64,000 nt of DNA from Gentiana macrophylla (taxonomy: Eukaryota > Streptophyta > Magnoliopsida > Gentianales > Gentianaceae): positions 76,165,299-76,229,298 of the forward strand of contig CM047815.1 of assembly GCA_026214975.1 (NCBI GenBank), given 5' to 3'. Under the pieces are notes generated by a model. It was not told the DNA's origin and made no database searches. It saw nothing but the letters and a program-made list of their open reading frames with translations. The translations under genes and the position numbers were made by a program. Below, piece after piece: positions 22,901 through 34,907 of this stretch. Numbering within the stretch: position 1 is the first letter of the stretch; each line of letters opens with the position of its first letter.

Positions 22901-25436
22901 ACTATGATATCATCTACATATACCAATAAGGCAATGAATGACTGTCCTGACCCTTTTGTGAATAGACTGTGGTCATGTTTGGATTGAATGAATCATTGAG
23001 CCTCCAATGATTTAGTGAACTTGCAATTCCATTGTCTGCTGGCTTGTTTGAGGCCATATAATGATTTGGTAAGTCTGCAAACTTGGGTTGGTTTAGTTGC
23101 TGCACAACCTGGGGGTAGTTGCATGTATACTTCTTCATATAGATCTCCATAAAGAAAAGAAGTGTTGACATCCATTTGATGTAGATGCCAATTATTGGTT
23201 GTTTCTACTGCAAGGAAGGTTCTGACAGTAGTGATTTTGAGAATAGGGGAAAAGGTTTCTTGATAATCAATCCCATATGTCTGAGTGTAGCCTTTTGCCA
23301 CTAGACTAGATTTGTATCTCTCTACTAATCCATCAGGATTGTGTTTGATTTTGTACACCCATTTTTACTCTATGGGTTTCTTGCCTGGGGGCAGATCAAC
23401 TATCTCCCATGTGTGAGTCTTTTGTAAGGCTTCAATTTCTCTGTTCATTGCCTCCTTCCATTCATCATGCTTGATAGCTTGATTGTAGGTCTTAGGCTCT
23501 TTAACAGCATCAATAGCATTAATGCATCTGGCATAGTCTTCTGAGAGGTTGTCCAGACTCATTACAGCACTCAGCAGATATGGAGTCTGCTGAACATTCT
23601 GAGCACCCATTGATAAAAGGTTGGTGATTTCCTTGTTCTTGTGGACCTTCTTAGTTGTGTGGGTTCAGGTGCCTGATTTACTGGTTCATGCCTTTCATTG
23701 AATGTATCAGCTTTTGTTGATCCCATTGCTGGTTGGTCTGCTGACTCATTCAGCAGGTCTTCAAAACTGTCCATTACTGTCAAAGGAACAGGCATGTCAG
23801 AAAGGTATCTAGGCTTTCCCAACACCTGCTGAAAAAGAGGAAAATAAGTTTCATGGAATTGAGTATTTCTAACAACAAAGATGTCTTTGTTGGTAATATC
23901 TAAGAGAATAGCACCCTTGGAGGTGGTTGAATTCCCAAGATATATAGACACAAGTCCTGCATCTTGAGTCAAATTTGGTCCTATACTGCTGAAGTGTGCA
24001 TTAAAAAACTAAGCAACCAAAAACTTTAAACACTGAATAGTCTGGTTTGGTGCCATAAAGAACTTCATGTGGAGTGGTTTCTTTTAGCAGTGGTGTAGGT
24101 GTGGCATTAATCAACTTTACAACATGTAAAAGACAAAACCCCAATGTTCAATTGGTAGATTACTCTGGAATCTCAAACCTCTTGCAACATTCAACAGATG
24201 CTGATATTTTCTTTCAACAATACCATTTTGGGTGTACTTACACAAGATGTCTGATGTATGATACCCTGCTGAGCATAAAAGTCAGTAAGTTGGAATTCTG
24301 CACCATTGTCAGATCTAAGTACTTTAATAATTTTATGGAACTGAGTAGAAACATATTTGACAAAAGATTTAACAAGGTCAGAAGCTTCAGATTTAAGCCT
24401 CATAAGAAAAACCCAAGTAAATCTAGAAAAATCATCTACAACAGTAAGAAAATATTGTTGTCTATTTACATTATGCTGTCTCAGAGGACCCCAAACATCC
24501 ATATGAACAGGGTCAAAAGTAGCATTTACAGCAGTAGTACTTAAAGGAAAAAGATTTTTCTTCAGTTTAGCCATAGGACAGACATAATAAAGATCATGAT
24601 TACAAAATTTGACATCAGCATACTATGAACTGATGACTTGCAGTCTCTTGTCTGGCAAGTGCCCAAGTCTGTAGTGCCATAAAAGTGAATCATCTAATCT
24701 ATCAGATAGAGTGTGATTTTTTACAACATTGGTAACATAAAGTCTTATTGGTTGGTCCATGACATAAAGTCCTCTCTGTAACTCAGTTGAACCAATCATT
24801 TTCTTGTTCTTGTCCTGCAAAACACACTTGTTAGAAGAAAAGACAGCTGCACCTTTTGTATGATTAATAAAAAAAGGTAATGATAAAAGGTTATACTTAA
24901 AACCAGGAATGCAAAACACATCATGTAGGACCAGTTGAGTATTGATCCTCACTTGTCCTATATGTGTGATAGAGACATTATTTCCATTAGGTAATCCCAT
25001 TTTTATACCAGATGAAGGTTTGGGATTTCTTAACAGATCTAATGATCCTACAATGTGATATGTGGCACCAGAGTCCAAAATCCATTGTATTGATCTTACT
25101 AAATTTAGGTCACATGTTCCTGTAGCAGGTGAGTAATGTGTAACAACATCAGCAGGTTGGCCAACAACAAATCCTACATGTCTAGGAGGATCATTCAGCA
25201 GAGCCATCAACTTGTCAAGTTGTTGTGTAGTAAGATTGGGGAACCCTGGTCCAGCAGACCTGCTTGGTGCATGATCTTCTTATGTTGATTGTTCCTCTTC
25301 TACCATATTTGCCCTTTTTGATTTAAAGCCAGGAGGAAAACCATTCATCTTGTAACAAGTCTCCTCAGTATGACCATTGAATCCACAAAAACTACATTGC
25401 ATTTTTTTTGGATTTTTGGGTCTGGGATTTGCAGAA
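19975..25436 (-). pseudogene. Copia pol region: knuckle, protease, integrase, RT, RNase H
   Basis: Minus-strand order. The gag knuckle CSFCGFNGHTEETC is at about 25400-25358. The protease has ILDSGATYH. The GAG-pre-integrase has HYRLGHLPDKRL. The integrase core has MDVWGP and LRSDNGAEF. The reverse transcriptase begins EALQKTHTWEIVDLPPGKKP and continues with [15 protein letters not shown] and [11 protein letters not shown] stretches and YVDD at 22920-22909. RNase H has [16 protein letters not shown]. The region ends ADILTKAL and a stop at 19975. It is interrupted by the solo LTR at 20200-22189 within RNase H (between CDNASA and IAHNLVFHERTKHIEID). Defects include TAA between PIE and KWVYKIK (near 23370), a stop near 24621 and frameshifts in integrase and RT. 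Confidence 0.9.
20200..22189 (+). mobile_element. solo LTR, family A (1,990 bp)
   Basis: It begins TGTTGAAATAGTGTCC and ends GATTTCCTAACA, with 5-bp duplications TGCAT at 20195-20199 and 22190-22194. Both flanks are the RNase H reading frame of the Copia, so the insertion site is exact. No internal coding domain is present, as expected after recombination between two LTRs. A related LTR in opposite orientation forms the outer host of the Copia (19390-19593, 50425-51542, 53761-54057). Confidence 0.93.
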
Positions 25437-27684
25437 ACGAAACGCTCGGCACGTATAACATTAAATAAATCTAATATTACACGTAAGCCTCTACTACGTC
25501 GTATCGAGTTTAGCAAAACGGAAGCTCAAAAGACTCGGCGAAACATCATAAATGCTACTAAGAATAGAAATCGACATACTAAAGATAGAAATGTAACATT
25601 TATTACATTGGAATACCAAACGAAAACTAAAACGTACGACAATCTCCAAAAGAGAAAAACTAGAAAGTCATTACAAGCTCCCAAATGAAACCTCAAGTCT
25701 AAAGAATAAATAAAACATAAATAATTAAAGTCTTCAACTTCGGCGTCTTTAAACGTCGTCATCAAAGCACTCTTCGAACTCCGGGTTAACCTGTTCGTCT
25801 TCTCTCCCCCAAACACATAAATAAACATGCATTTGAGGTAAGTACATTGTACATAGTAAGAAGTAGAAGCTACAGTTTAATTAAGGCTCTTTAACAAGTT
25901 TATTATTTTAATTATCTTTATGGGACCGACTCAATATAGGGTTCACTTCATATCCATTGACATGTAATGACTAACTGTTTCTAACTTAGCTTATCTTTGT
26001 TACATCCGCATTCAAGGACACTACGCATGGTGCTGCCCACCACGAGACATCTGGATGCAACCTATTGGTGGATCTCACCAATAGCCACGGGCTAGTCCCG
26101 ATAGTATACGCGTTCGGCGAAGTCACTCCGTACTTGGGGTCTTATGAACCTACGGAGTTATTCAATTGTAAAGTCCCTCTGCTCCTGGTGCCCTCTAATG
26201 GCCAGCAAAGTTATCCACAACGAGTACCCTCTACTCCTGGTGCCTCTAGAAAGGCCAGCAAGTTTACTCGCTCTATCCGAAGGCCTACACATTGCGATAT
26301 AGTCTTGTGCCTTACCAAGGATGACATGATGTTTAATCTTATTATTATGCAAGTATGTAATTATTAATGGTTATTAACTAGCCACCTAAGTGTTTTCAAG
26401 TAAGCTCCCTCACAAACTCAACTCTCTTTCTTAGACCACTAGACACGGACAAGGCCTAGCAATTACACAGACATTGATGAATACTAATTCATCAAAGCAC
26501 AAGCCCTTTCATGCCTTTCCGACGGTCCCGGACTTCAACTCCCTTTAAGAGTACGTCCGGTGCCGGAACCAAACGCATCAGAAACTCACTCGGGGCTTGT
26601 TCATGTTCAATTAATATTATTACTATTATACTATTTTCCATTTCAAACAACAACCATTATTAGCAATACAATACACTATATACCTTTCCTCCTTACAGCA
26701 TAAAACCAACCACAACATCATATTAGCAGTCTGAACTATACAAATGATGCTACTGTTCACCATGCACTCACAGTAGGCCTCGAAGACTTTTCACACTGGT
26801 AATTCCAGCCAACACCATCAAGATAGCATATTTATCTATACTATATTTTATAATTATTTCCTTAACTTTTTCTTTTGCAAAAATATCAGCCACATGAATA
26901 GAACTAATATAATAACCCAAACTTGTTTCTCTGCAACAGAATTAAGAATAATGGAATATAACAAACGGCCGTTACACTACACACACAGAAACATATAAAA
27001 CAGATGAGAAAGGTACAACCACCAAAACACAGACCCGACCTATGCAACAATAAATTGATTATATGATTTTTTTTTCGTTAACCAAAAAACAGATTCCACC
27101 GGAAAACACAATTTAAAAAGTCTATATTGGTGGAAGACCTCCCTACGAAACCGTAATTAATTTGTAGGAAGATTATCTTACCTTAAGCAAGCTATTCCAA
27201 GACCAAAACTCAGAAAACACAGCAGCTAAAACGATCTGTTTTCTGCAACAAACCTTGAGAAAAGCTCCAACTTTCTGATACTAAAACGATGCCCTTCTCA
27301 CGACGATTCCGATGCTTCTCTCGAAACTGAAAACGATTAAGAATCGACTCAGAATTCTGAAAAAGTCTCTCAGCCCTTTTTCCCAAGCCTTGCACGCATA
27401 AACAAGAATTTGGGGTAGAAAAATCTGATTAAAAAGGTTTAGAAACTGATTGGGTTTATTCTTCCTTAAATAGGAAAAATCCCAACAATTAACCTAAATC
27501 CTTGTTTTTCCTTAAATACCCTTACTAATCAGATTTCCTTTTCTTTACTGTATACATATATAATCTCGAAATATATATATATATAATTAACAAATACTTA
27601 AACTCCGAATAAAAGGAACCGAACCCAATATTTCATTTTCGCAAAATGACACGTCTGCCCTTTCCCGAAAATCGGAATATTACA
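25437..27684 (-). mobile_element. Ty3/Gypsy LTR, family C (3' LTR of a minus-strand element, left end lost)
   Basis: Similar along its length to the solo LTR at 51543-53755: GCGTATAACATTAAATAAAT near the start, CTGTTCGTCTTCTC, GAGACCGACTCAAT-like and TTTAAGAGTACGT blocks, ending AATATTACA. The first ~45 bp of the LTR, including its terminal TG, are missing at the junction with Copia gag. A polypurine tract in reverse complement follows at 27685. Confidence 0.85.
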
Positions 27685-27698
27685 TTCCTTCCCCCTTA
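27685..27698 (-). other. polypurine tract of the family C Gypsy element
   Basis: TTCCTTCCCCCTTA on the plus strand, that is TAAGGGGGAAGGAA in element orientation, directly beside the LTR. The same motif is at 33383 and, inverted, at 34894-34907. Confidence 0.85.
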
Positions 27699-28185
27699 CA
27701 GGAGTTTCGTCCTCGAAACTTGATCGTACCCAATCCATGGACCTCCCTTAGCAACTTCTTCTTCAGCGCAAACCAAATCCGAACTCCGCTTGCTTTCCCA
27801 CGGACAACCTCTAACGAAACTGCCCTTGCTAACCTCGTAATCAAACACTACTGATTCCCAGATTGTCCCAAACCCTTGTTCATGAATTCGACTGACCGAA
27901 CACTCTTAAACCACTGAACCGCACTTAATCACTCTTCTACCAAACTCTCGAGCCTTATCTAATTCACTGTACCCAGATGATCCATTAAGGTTTCTTAAAG
28001 ATTGAGGGTAGGCTTAACTTGCTAGCTGCCTTACTTAACACCAAAAGTTTGACACTCTCGTATTAATTAATGTTGATATAGCTATGTTACCCGTTATTAA
28101 CGTGCCTAAAAGTTAGTTCATTTATTTAACCATAATTACAACGTGAACTTAATCCATGTCATAAGAATATCTTGATAAAACAAAC
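27699..28185 (-). other. family C internal sequence without recognisable coding domains
   Basis: It lies between the polypurine tract and the gag fragment, where protease, reverse transcriptase and integrase should be. Only about 490 bp remain, with no motif I recognise, so most of pol has been deleted. Confidence 0.6.
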
Positions 28186-28189
28186 GAAC

Positions 28190-29070
28190 TGAAAGGTACC
28201 TGGTATGACTGCATCCATAGCAAACACCCTCGTTGGTCGAGTTGCACCTCCATTGCCATTTCTTTGACTCTCCTCTGTGTTCCGCATAGGACACTGCCTT
28301 GCGTAATGTCCGGGGTCTCCACAATGATAACAACCATTTGTATCTGCCCGACATTCTCCGGAGTGATTCCTTTTACACTTTGGGCAACCCGATGTGCTAC
28401 CGGATGACCTAGCTGCTTGAGGTGTCGTAATCCTTTTCTCATCTTGCTGCTGAGGTGCTTCTTGATCTTCTACTTGGCTACTCTCCAAAGGTCTTTTTAC
28501 TCCAATGACAACGGTGGCCCTCTTCCTGAAGTTCTCAACTTCCAAAGCCTTATTCAACAATTCAGCCATGTTCTTTGCCGTGAAACCTAACATACCAGAT
28601 CAGATCGATCGATAACCCTTCCTTGTATAAGGCCATCTTTCTCTCTTCTACCTTCATTAGCTCGGGTAAAATCTTCCCAACTCGTTAAACTTGTTGGTGT
28701 CTTTGCGATACCGTCATATAGTTACCTGCTTAAGCTTCAAAAACTGACTTGCCATGTCTGCTTGCACGGTGGCTGGAAAGTACTCATTATAAAACATGGC
28801 CTTGAAACCTTCCCAGTCTGTCACTTTACCATTACTGCTTTGTATAGCATCTATCCATGCTTCAGCTGCACCCAAAAGGAAACTAACCGCCAACTGTGCC
28901 ATCTCAGTCTCAGGGACATGTATGTTCCTACATGCCTTCTCAAAACTTCTTATCCACTCTTCGGCCTTCGAATGCTCAACATTCCCAAAGAAATCCTGGA
29001 CTTTGTTCCTTCTCAACCTTGTATACCAGTCAACTGGCGGTGCCTGCTCGAAAATTGGTTTAAACATCAT
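28190..29070 (-). pseudogene. Gypsy gag polyprotein fragment
   Basis: On the minus strand, from 29070: PIFEQAPPVDWYTRLRRNKV, DFFGNVEHSKAEEWIRSFEK and AEAWIDAIQ belong to the retrotransposon gag capsid region of Ty3/Gypsy elements (MADEWLxxxExxF-like start). After stops and a frameshift around 28600-28715 it resumes FTAKNMAELLNKALEVE. It ends with CPKCKRNHSGEC and a canonical zinc knuckle CYHCGDPGHYARQCP followed by RVFAMDAV. Its 5' side changes directly into an internal LTR segment, so leader and primer site are gone. Confidence 0.88.
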
Positions 29071-29560
29071 AAACTTAATTAAACATTAGGAAGAGCATCT
29101 CACCTGTTAAAAACGATTCCTTGCCACCTTCAAAGCACAAAGAAACAAAAACAGATTCTACGAATTACACCAAGAAGATCTACAAGGCTTGATTGAAACC
29201 ACGATTGGGGCCAAAACCAAACCAAACTCAAGAAAGACTTAAACATACCTCAAACATGATCTAAAAGATCCCAATTAACATAAATTAATTGATGATCAAA
29301 ACCTCTAAACAAAGAACTACGAAACAAAGCCCTAGAACACAAATTCATGATCCTTTTCATGAATTCGCAGCAGAAAATTCGACTCCAACATACCTGAGAA
29401 TCAGACCCAAATTCTGGTATCAAAATGATCCTCGTCCTCTCATGGTTCCAGCGGTACTTTCGGATTTCAAAAAGTCTAGGGTTCCTTAAGTTTATAGCTA
29501 GTTTCTTGAAGGTAAGGCGGATGTATAAGTCAAAGTAACCCTCATATAAGTACGGAAACA
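29071..29560 (-). mobile_element. family C LTR internal segment
   Basis: Matches the solo LTR 52975-53300 (TTAATTAAACATTAGGAAGA, ACTACGAAACAAA, CATGATCCTTTTCATGAAT). It is a piece from the middle and later part of an LTR, without either terminus. 29068-29225 is repeated in inverted form at 29824-29985. Confidence 0.8.
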
Positions 29561-29817
29561 GCTGTAAGGGTGACAAATGGACAAAGAACCTAGAAGAATA
29601 CTACTTGTTAATTAGTGGATTGACTTAACTTTTGGGACAAGTGTTATATGAGGAGCTTAAGAAGTTGGGTTAGAAGAGTCGAGTATAAGGTAGTTGAAAT
29701 TTGTGAATAAGATAGAGTGGTGCTTGGGTCTGAAGTACTAGATTAGTTGTGATGGACGCGTTGTGGTCTTGATGACGAAAGTACTAAGGTTCAAATCAAT
29801 TGGAGATAAAGCCCTGA
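29561..29817. other. spacer between inverted LTR segments
   Basis: About 260 bp with no match to the rest of the LTR and no domain; it separates the two arms of the inverted repeat. Confidence 0.5.
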
Positions 29818-31243
29818 GTTTGGTTTGGTTTTGGCCCCAATCGTGGTTTCAATCAAGCCTTGTAGATCTTCTTGGTGTAATTCGTAGAATCTGTGTTTTG
29901 GGGTTTCTTGTGCTTTGAAGGTGGCAAGGAATCGCTTTTAACAAAGAGATGCTCTTCCTAATGTTTAATTAAGTTTATGATGTTTAAGGTTGAGTGTTTG
30001 TGGTGTTTTAAATGCTAGATATCATGTCTAATGTTGTTAGATGTATATGTGATGTTTAGTTGTGTAAAAGTTGTACTTTTCTGCTATTTTGATGAGTATA
30101 TGGTTGAAGAACATGTTTGGTTTGGGTTAGAAATCGTAAAGTGCAGAAATTGCAAGTTTTAGGTTTTTCTAATGCACAAGAGTATGCTTGACCAGGGCAA
30201 GCGCACTCCTGCGCTGGCTGAATGAAAAACAGAATGTTTACTGAGAGCACAAGCGCACGCTTGCTCAAGGCAAGCGTACACCTGCTCAAGGCAAGAGTAC
30301 ACCTGCTCAAGGAAAGCGTACACCTGTGCTTGCTGAATGAAAAATACAATGCTATTAGTTACCCAAGCGCACGCTTGACCAGGGCAAGCGCACTCTTGAC
30401 CCAATTTCTCATGAAAATATGTGTTTTAATACTATACTTGGTTTAGGAACGTTCTAATGGATCTAATAACGTTAAATGAACTTGAACAAGCCCTGATTAA
30501 GCTTCTGATGCGTTTAGTTCCGGCACCGAATGTACTCTTCAAGGGAGTTGAAGTTCGGGACCGTCGGAAGAGTATGATTGGCTTGTGCTTTGATGAATTA
30601 GCATTCATCAATGTCCGTGTAATTGCTAGGTCTTGTCCGTGTCTAGAGGTCCAGGAAGAGAGTTGAGTTGTGAGGAGCCTACTTGAAAACACTTAGGTGG
30701 CTAGTTAACAATTTAATAAACTACATATGTGACTAGTAAAAGATTAAACATCATGAGAGCTTGGGCGGCGCACACAACATCGGCAATGTGAGGTTTGGCC
30801 GAGATAAAGTGGTGTTGATCATTGCCGGATTCTAGACAAAGCCGATTAAAGTAGTGATCATCCCGCCGACAAACTCACGAGCGAGATAGCCATTCACCGG
30901 ATAGCACTTGAGCTAGCGGTCAAAGTGAAATGATTGTCTCGGTCCGCTAGAGATTTATCTCTATAGGGTTGCAACTTTTGTCTTAGTGCATATCTCACTA
31001 AGTGTAGTGCCTCGCAAACATGTCTTGTAACAAAGATAAGATAAGTTAGAAACGTTTAGTCACGACATGTTGATGGACATGAAGTGAACCCTAGAATTGA
31101 GTCGGTCTCATAAAGATAATTTAATAATAATTAATGAACCTTTCGTTGTAAGACTTAATTATACATTACCTTCTTCATCTTGCTAAGTACTTGTACTTAC
31201 CTCAATTGCATATGTTGTTTTGTGTGCTTTTGGGGTGAGAAGA
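29818..31243 (+). mobile_element. family C LTR segment, inverted
   Basis: Reverse complement of the LTR interior: CATTCGGTGCCGGAAC-type and GACCGTCGGAAG blocks, CTTAGGTGGCTAGTTAA, ending GGGGTGAGAAGACGAATAAC. At 31243 the sequence flips to direct orientation across a short shared GACGAAT stretch. It contains the palindromic cassette 30170-30410. Confidence 0.82.
30170..30410. repeat. palindromic cassette 1 in family C LTR
   Basis: About nine related short modules. Two are identical, CAAGCGCACGCTTG at 30250-30263 and 30364-30377: six-base arms around a CA centre. Others are degenerate (CAAGCGCACTCTTG, CAAGAGTATGCTTG, CAAGCGTACACCTG). Modules are separated by 7-8 bp spacers such as ACCAGGG or CTCAAGG. 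Confidence 0.85.
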
Positions 31244-33382
31244 CGAATAACAAAATAAATAAAAGATAAATCTTCAACGAGGCATCGTCATCGAAATCCT
31301 TCTCGTAAACATGCTCAACCTGTTCGTCTTCTCACCCCACAATGCATACAAAAGAAAATGCAAAGGAGGTAAGTACAAAGTACTTAGTAAAAGTAAGAAG
31401 CTAATGAATAACTAAGTTATACAACGAAAGGTTATTATTATGATTATTAAATTACCATTATGAGACCGACTCAATCTAGGGTTCACTTCATGTCCATCAA
31501 CATGTCATGACTAAACGTTTCTAACTTAACTTATCTTTGTTACAAAGATGTTTGCGAGAACACTTAGTGAGATATGCACTAAGACAAAAGACGCAACCCT
31601 ATGAGATAAATCTCTAGCGTCCCGAGACAATCATTCCACTTTGTCAGCCAACCCTGAGAGTGACCGGTGAATGTCTATCTCGTCGTGAATTTGTCCGGCG
31701 GAATGATCACTACTTTATCTCAAGCGGTCTAGAATCCGGCAAAGTGATCACCACCACTTTATCTGGCCAAACCTCACATTGCCGATATTGTACTGTGCCT
31801 ATCCAAGCTCTCATGATGTTTAACCTTTTACTAAGCAAGTACGTATTTATTAAATAGTTAACTAGCCGCCTAAGTGTTTTCAAATAATCTCCCTCACACA
31901 TACTACTCTCTTCCTAGACCACTAGACATAAACGAGGCCTAGCAATTACACAGACATTGATGAATACTAATTCATCAAAGCACAAGCCCTTTCATGCCTT
32001 TCCGACGGTCCCGAACTTCAACTCCCTTTAAGAGTACGTCCGGTGCCGGAACCAAACGTATCAGAAACTCAATCGAGGCTTGTTCGTTTCCAATTAATCT
32101 TATTTAAGATCATTAATAAACTACAATTCAAGCTAAGTATCAAAGTAACACTAGCCACTAAATACACTGTCTACCAAATCATATATTCATATTTTCTGAA
32201 ATATAAATAACACAACACAACTATAAATTATACTTAATAGATCATTTTTTATAAATAATTTTTCATTGCATATATACCGCAAAATTATTGTCGCGTTGTC
32301 TAGCCTACTCTTACTAATCAATTCAAGTATAATTGGGCATAATGTAAAAGGAAATAGTCTGCACATTTTACTTTGTATATTAAAAGAAAACTTTGTATAT
32401 ACAGTAATAAGCTAACTATGCATCACTACAATATTCTAGTTTCTAAATGCATAATTAAACATGTTGTCGTGCATCACTATTTTTTTTCTGCACTTCCATT
32501 CCAAGCCACAACTAGCGAATGTAAACCGTATATACTATATCATAAAACAACACCAAATTGAAAACAAACTACTTCTTAACATTCCGAAAAACACAATCTA
32601 TTCAATATGAAGACCTCTTATCACAATTCAATACTAATACTCAACCTAACATTGTAAAACCGTAATTACTCGTTAGGAAGAGCCTCTTACCTTAATTTCC
32701 AGAAAAACCACAAGCAACACACCAAGCAGCTGCAACAACTGTTGATCCTCAACCCCAAAACCTATGTGATCAACAAGAAACCCTAAAATCCTATTTCTTT
32801 GCAGAAAAACGAAACTGAAAAAGTGCAATAAACTGCAGATTACCTGGGTTTGCTGCTGTGAAATTATTTTTAGATTAATCTACGCTTCAAGACGATCGTT
32901 TCGACTACTCGCGGCTGCGAAACAGAGCTACGGATTAAAAGATACGAATTTTTCAAGAATCGAACTCTACGAATACCGAAAACTAGGGCTAAACTGAAAA
33001 CTTACGAAATCGAGAGATGTTATTTTCCAAAGTTGCGTCTCCTCGCGCTAGTCACTTTTCTCTCCTGCGGCATCTTGAACAGATGAACGGATTGATCACA
33101 CGGTTCTTCCTTTTATTTCGTTTTCTTCTTCTTCTGCGTTGCTTCCATTGCCTCTGCCGTTCTTCCTCTTTTTTTTTTTTTTCAGAAATATGCGTGTAAC
33201 ACCAAAATAAGATATTTTGGGTTAATTTCCTTTTTATAGTTATTAATTAAAATCCATTTTAAATAATAACTAAATCCCTTAATTAAATCCTTTTTAATTA
33301 AATAAATGGGACAAATAATAATTAGGTCGTAGTGGGTATGCCAATTACTATTTTACCCTTTCTGAAAAGTCGGGATGTTATA
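31243..33382 (-). mobile_element. family C LTR, direct orientation
   Basis: About 2.1 kb matching the solo LTR from its position ~390 to its end. It ends GGGATGTTATA (the final TACA has changed to TATA) directly before a polypurine tract at 33383. Its left part is fused to the inverted LTR at 31243. Confidence 0.85.
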
Positions 33383-33918
33383 TTCCTTCCCCCTTAAGAG
33401 GAGTTTCGTCCTCGAAACTCGAATGTTACCGACAGGTGCTTGAACTCTGGACTTTGCGAAGCGTTTCGTCTCATAACTCGTACAGTCTTCTTCTTCTTCC
33501 ATCTTCCCAACTCTTCCACCTGTATTGAGCTATCTCGAGGTGGCGACGATCTACTTCAATCTTTTGTTGGCTTACTGTATCAACTCTGGTCTCGTATTCT
33601 GTTATCGCTCCACTTCATCCCAGAAACTCGTGTTCTTCTATCTCTATCTTCATGAAAGATCACCAGCAGTACTGTTCCAATTCTTGTACTTCTTGGTCGC
33701 TCCGAGAGGGACTGCAATTGCCATCTCAAGGTTTTCCATTCTTCATTGTCCTTCCCAATCTTCCGCAATCGGAATCCCAAAGCTGATTCCAACGCCAACT
33801 GTTGCCATCTTCATCTAACTCGTGACCAATGGCTGGTTGGGCTCCAACCACTCACTTGTAACCGGAAACAACTGGATCTTTGTCTTGCTTCTTTTAGGAA
33901 CTCATCGACCGCCTCGAA
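33383..33918 (-). other. family C internal 3' segment, left arm of inverted repeat
   Basis: Starts with the polypurine tract TTCCTTCCCCCTTA and continues as the 3' internal end of a minus-oriented element. The whole 536 bp is matched in inverted orientation by 34372-34907. No domain of pol is recognised. 33919-33965 is a short unassigned linker. Confidence 0.8.
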
Positions 33919-33965
33919 TCTTGCAATCATCGGTTCAACACTCTTTGATTGCTCCTGCTGACCTC

Positions 33966-34371
33966 TACGTCGTCGTATCAAATAAAAGCAAACGGGAGCT
34001 AAAAAGACTCGGGCAAAAACATAAAAGCTACTATGAATAGAAAATTAACCATACTAAAGATGAAAATGTAACTTTATTACATTAAAAGGAAAATACGAAA
34101 TCCAAAATAAACGTACGACAAGTCTCGAAAGACCAAAAGCCTACTCCAAAGGTACTAAAAAGTCTATTAAACGAATAACAAAATAAATAAAAGATAAATC
34201 TTCAACGAGGCGTCGTCATCGAAATCCTTCTCGTAAACATGATCAACCTGTTCGTCTTCTCACCCCACAATGCATACAAAAGAAAATGCAAAGGAGGTAA
34301 GTACAAAGTACTTAGTAAAAGTAAGAAGCTAATGAATAACTAAGTTATACAACGAAAGGTTATTATTATGA
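33966..34371 (-). mobile_element. family C LTR fragment in the centre of the inverted repeat
   Basis: Matches LTR positions about 100-500 of the solo copy (ACGTCGTCGTATCAAA, ATAAATCTTCAACGAGGCGT, CTGTTCGTCTTCTCACCCCA). It joins the inverted arm at ATTATTATGATT|CGAGGC. Confidence 0.8.
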
Positions 34372-34907
34372 TTCGAGGCAGACGATGAGTTCGTGAAGAA
34401 ACAAGATGAAGATCCAATGGTTTTGATTACAAGTGAGAGGTCAGAACCGACCAGCCTTTGGTCACGAGTTTGATGAAGATGACAACCGTTGGTGGCGGAA
34501 TCAGCTTTGGGATTCCGATTGGGAAAGATTGGGAAGGACAAAGAAGAATGGAAAACCTCGAGATGACAATTGCAGTTCCTCTCGGAGCGACCAAGAAGTA
34601 CAAGAAATGGGAACAGTACTGCTGGCGATCTTCCATGAAGATAGAGATAGAAGAACACGAGTTTTTGGGATGAAGTGGAGCGATGACAGAATACGAGACT
34701 AGATTTGATAGAGCAAGCCAACGAGAAGATCGAAGTGGATCGTCGCAACCTCAAGTTGGCTCATTACAAGCAAAAGAGTTGGGAAGATGGAAGAAGACGA
34801 AGACTGTAGAAGAGTTAGAAGACGGAACGCTTCGCAAAGTCCAGAGTCAAGCACCTCTCGGTTACATTCGAGTTTCGAGGACGAAAATCCTCTTAAGGGG
34901 GAAGGAA
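34372..34907 (+). other. family C internal 3' segment, right (inverted) arm
   Basis: Inverted copy of 33383-33918, ending in the polypurine tract at 34894-34907 (TAAGGGGGAAGGAA) that abuts an LTR start. The plus reading has short open frames but no recognised domain. Confidence 0.8.

Noticed and set aside
24074..24544. Plus-strand 156-codon frame
   Set aside because: It lies opposite the Copia integrase, whose minus-strand motifs are clear; the plus frame has no domain.
26730..26800. A fourth palindromic cassette in the LTR at 25437-27684
   Set aside because: CTACTGT and ACAGTAG arms exist there but are separated by 13 bases and are not iterated, so they do not match the cassette design.
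33440..33961. Plus-strand frames in the inverted internal Gypsy segment
   Set aside because: The segment is the 3' interior of a minus-oriented element, the same DNA appears inverted at 34372-34907, and neither strand shows a conserved domain.
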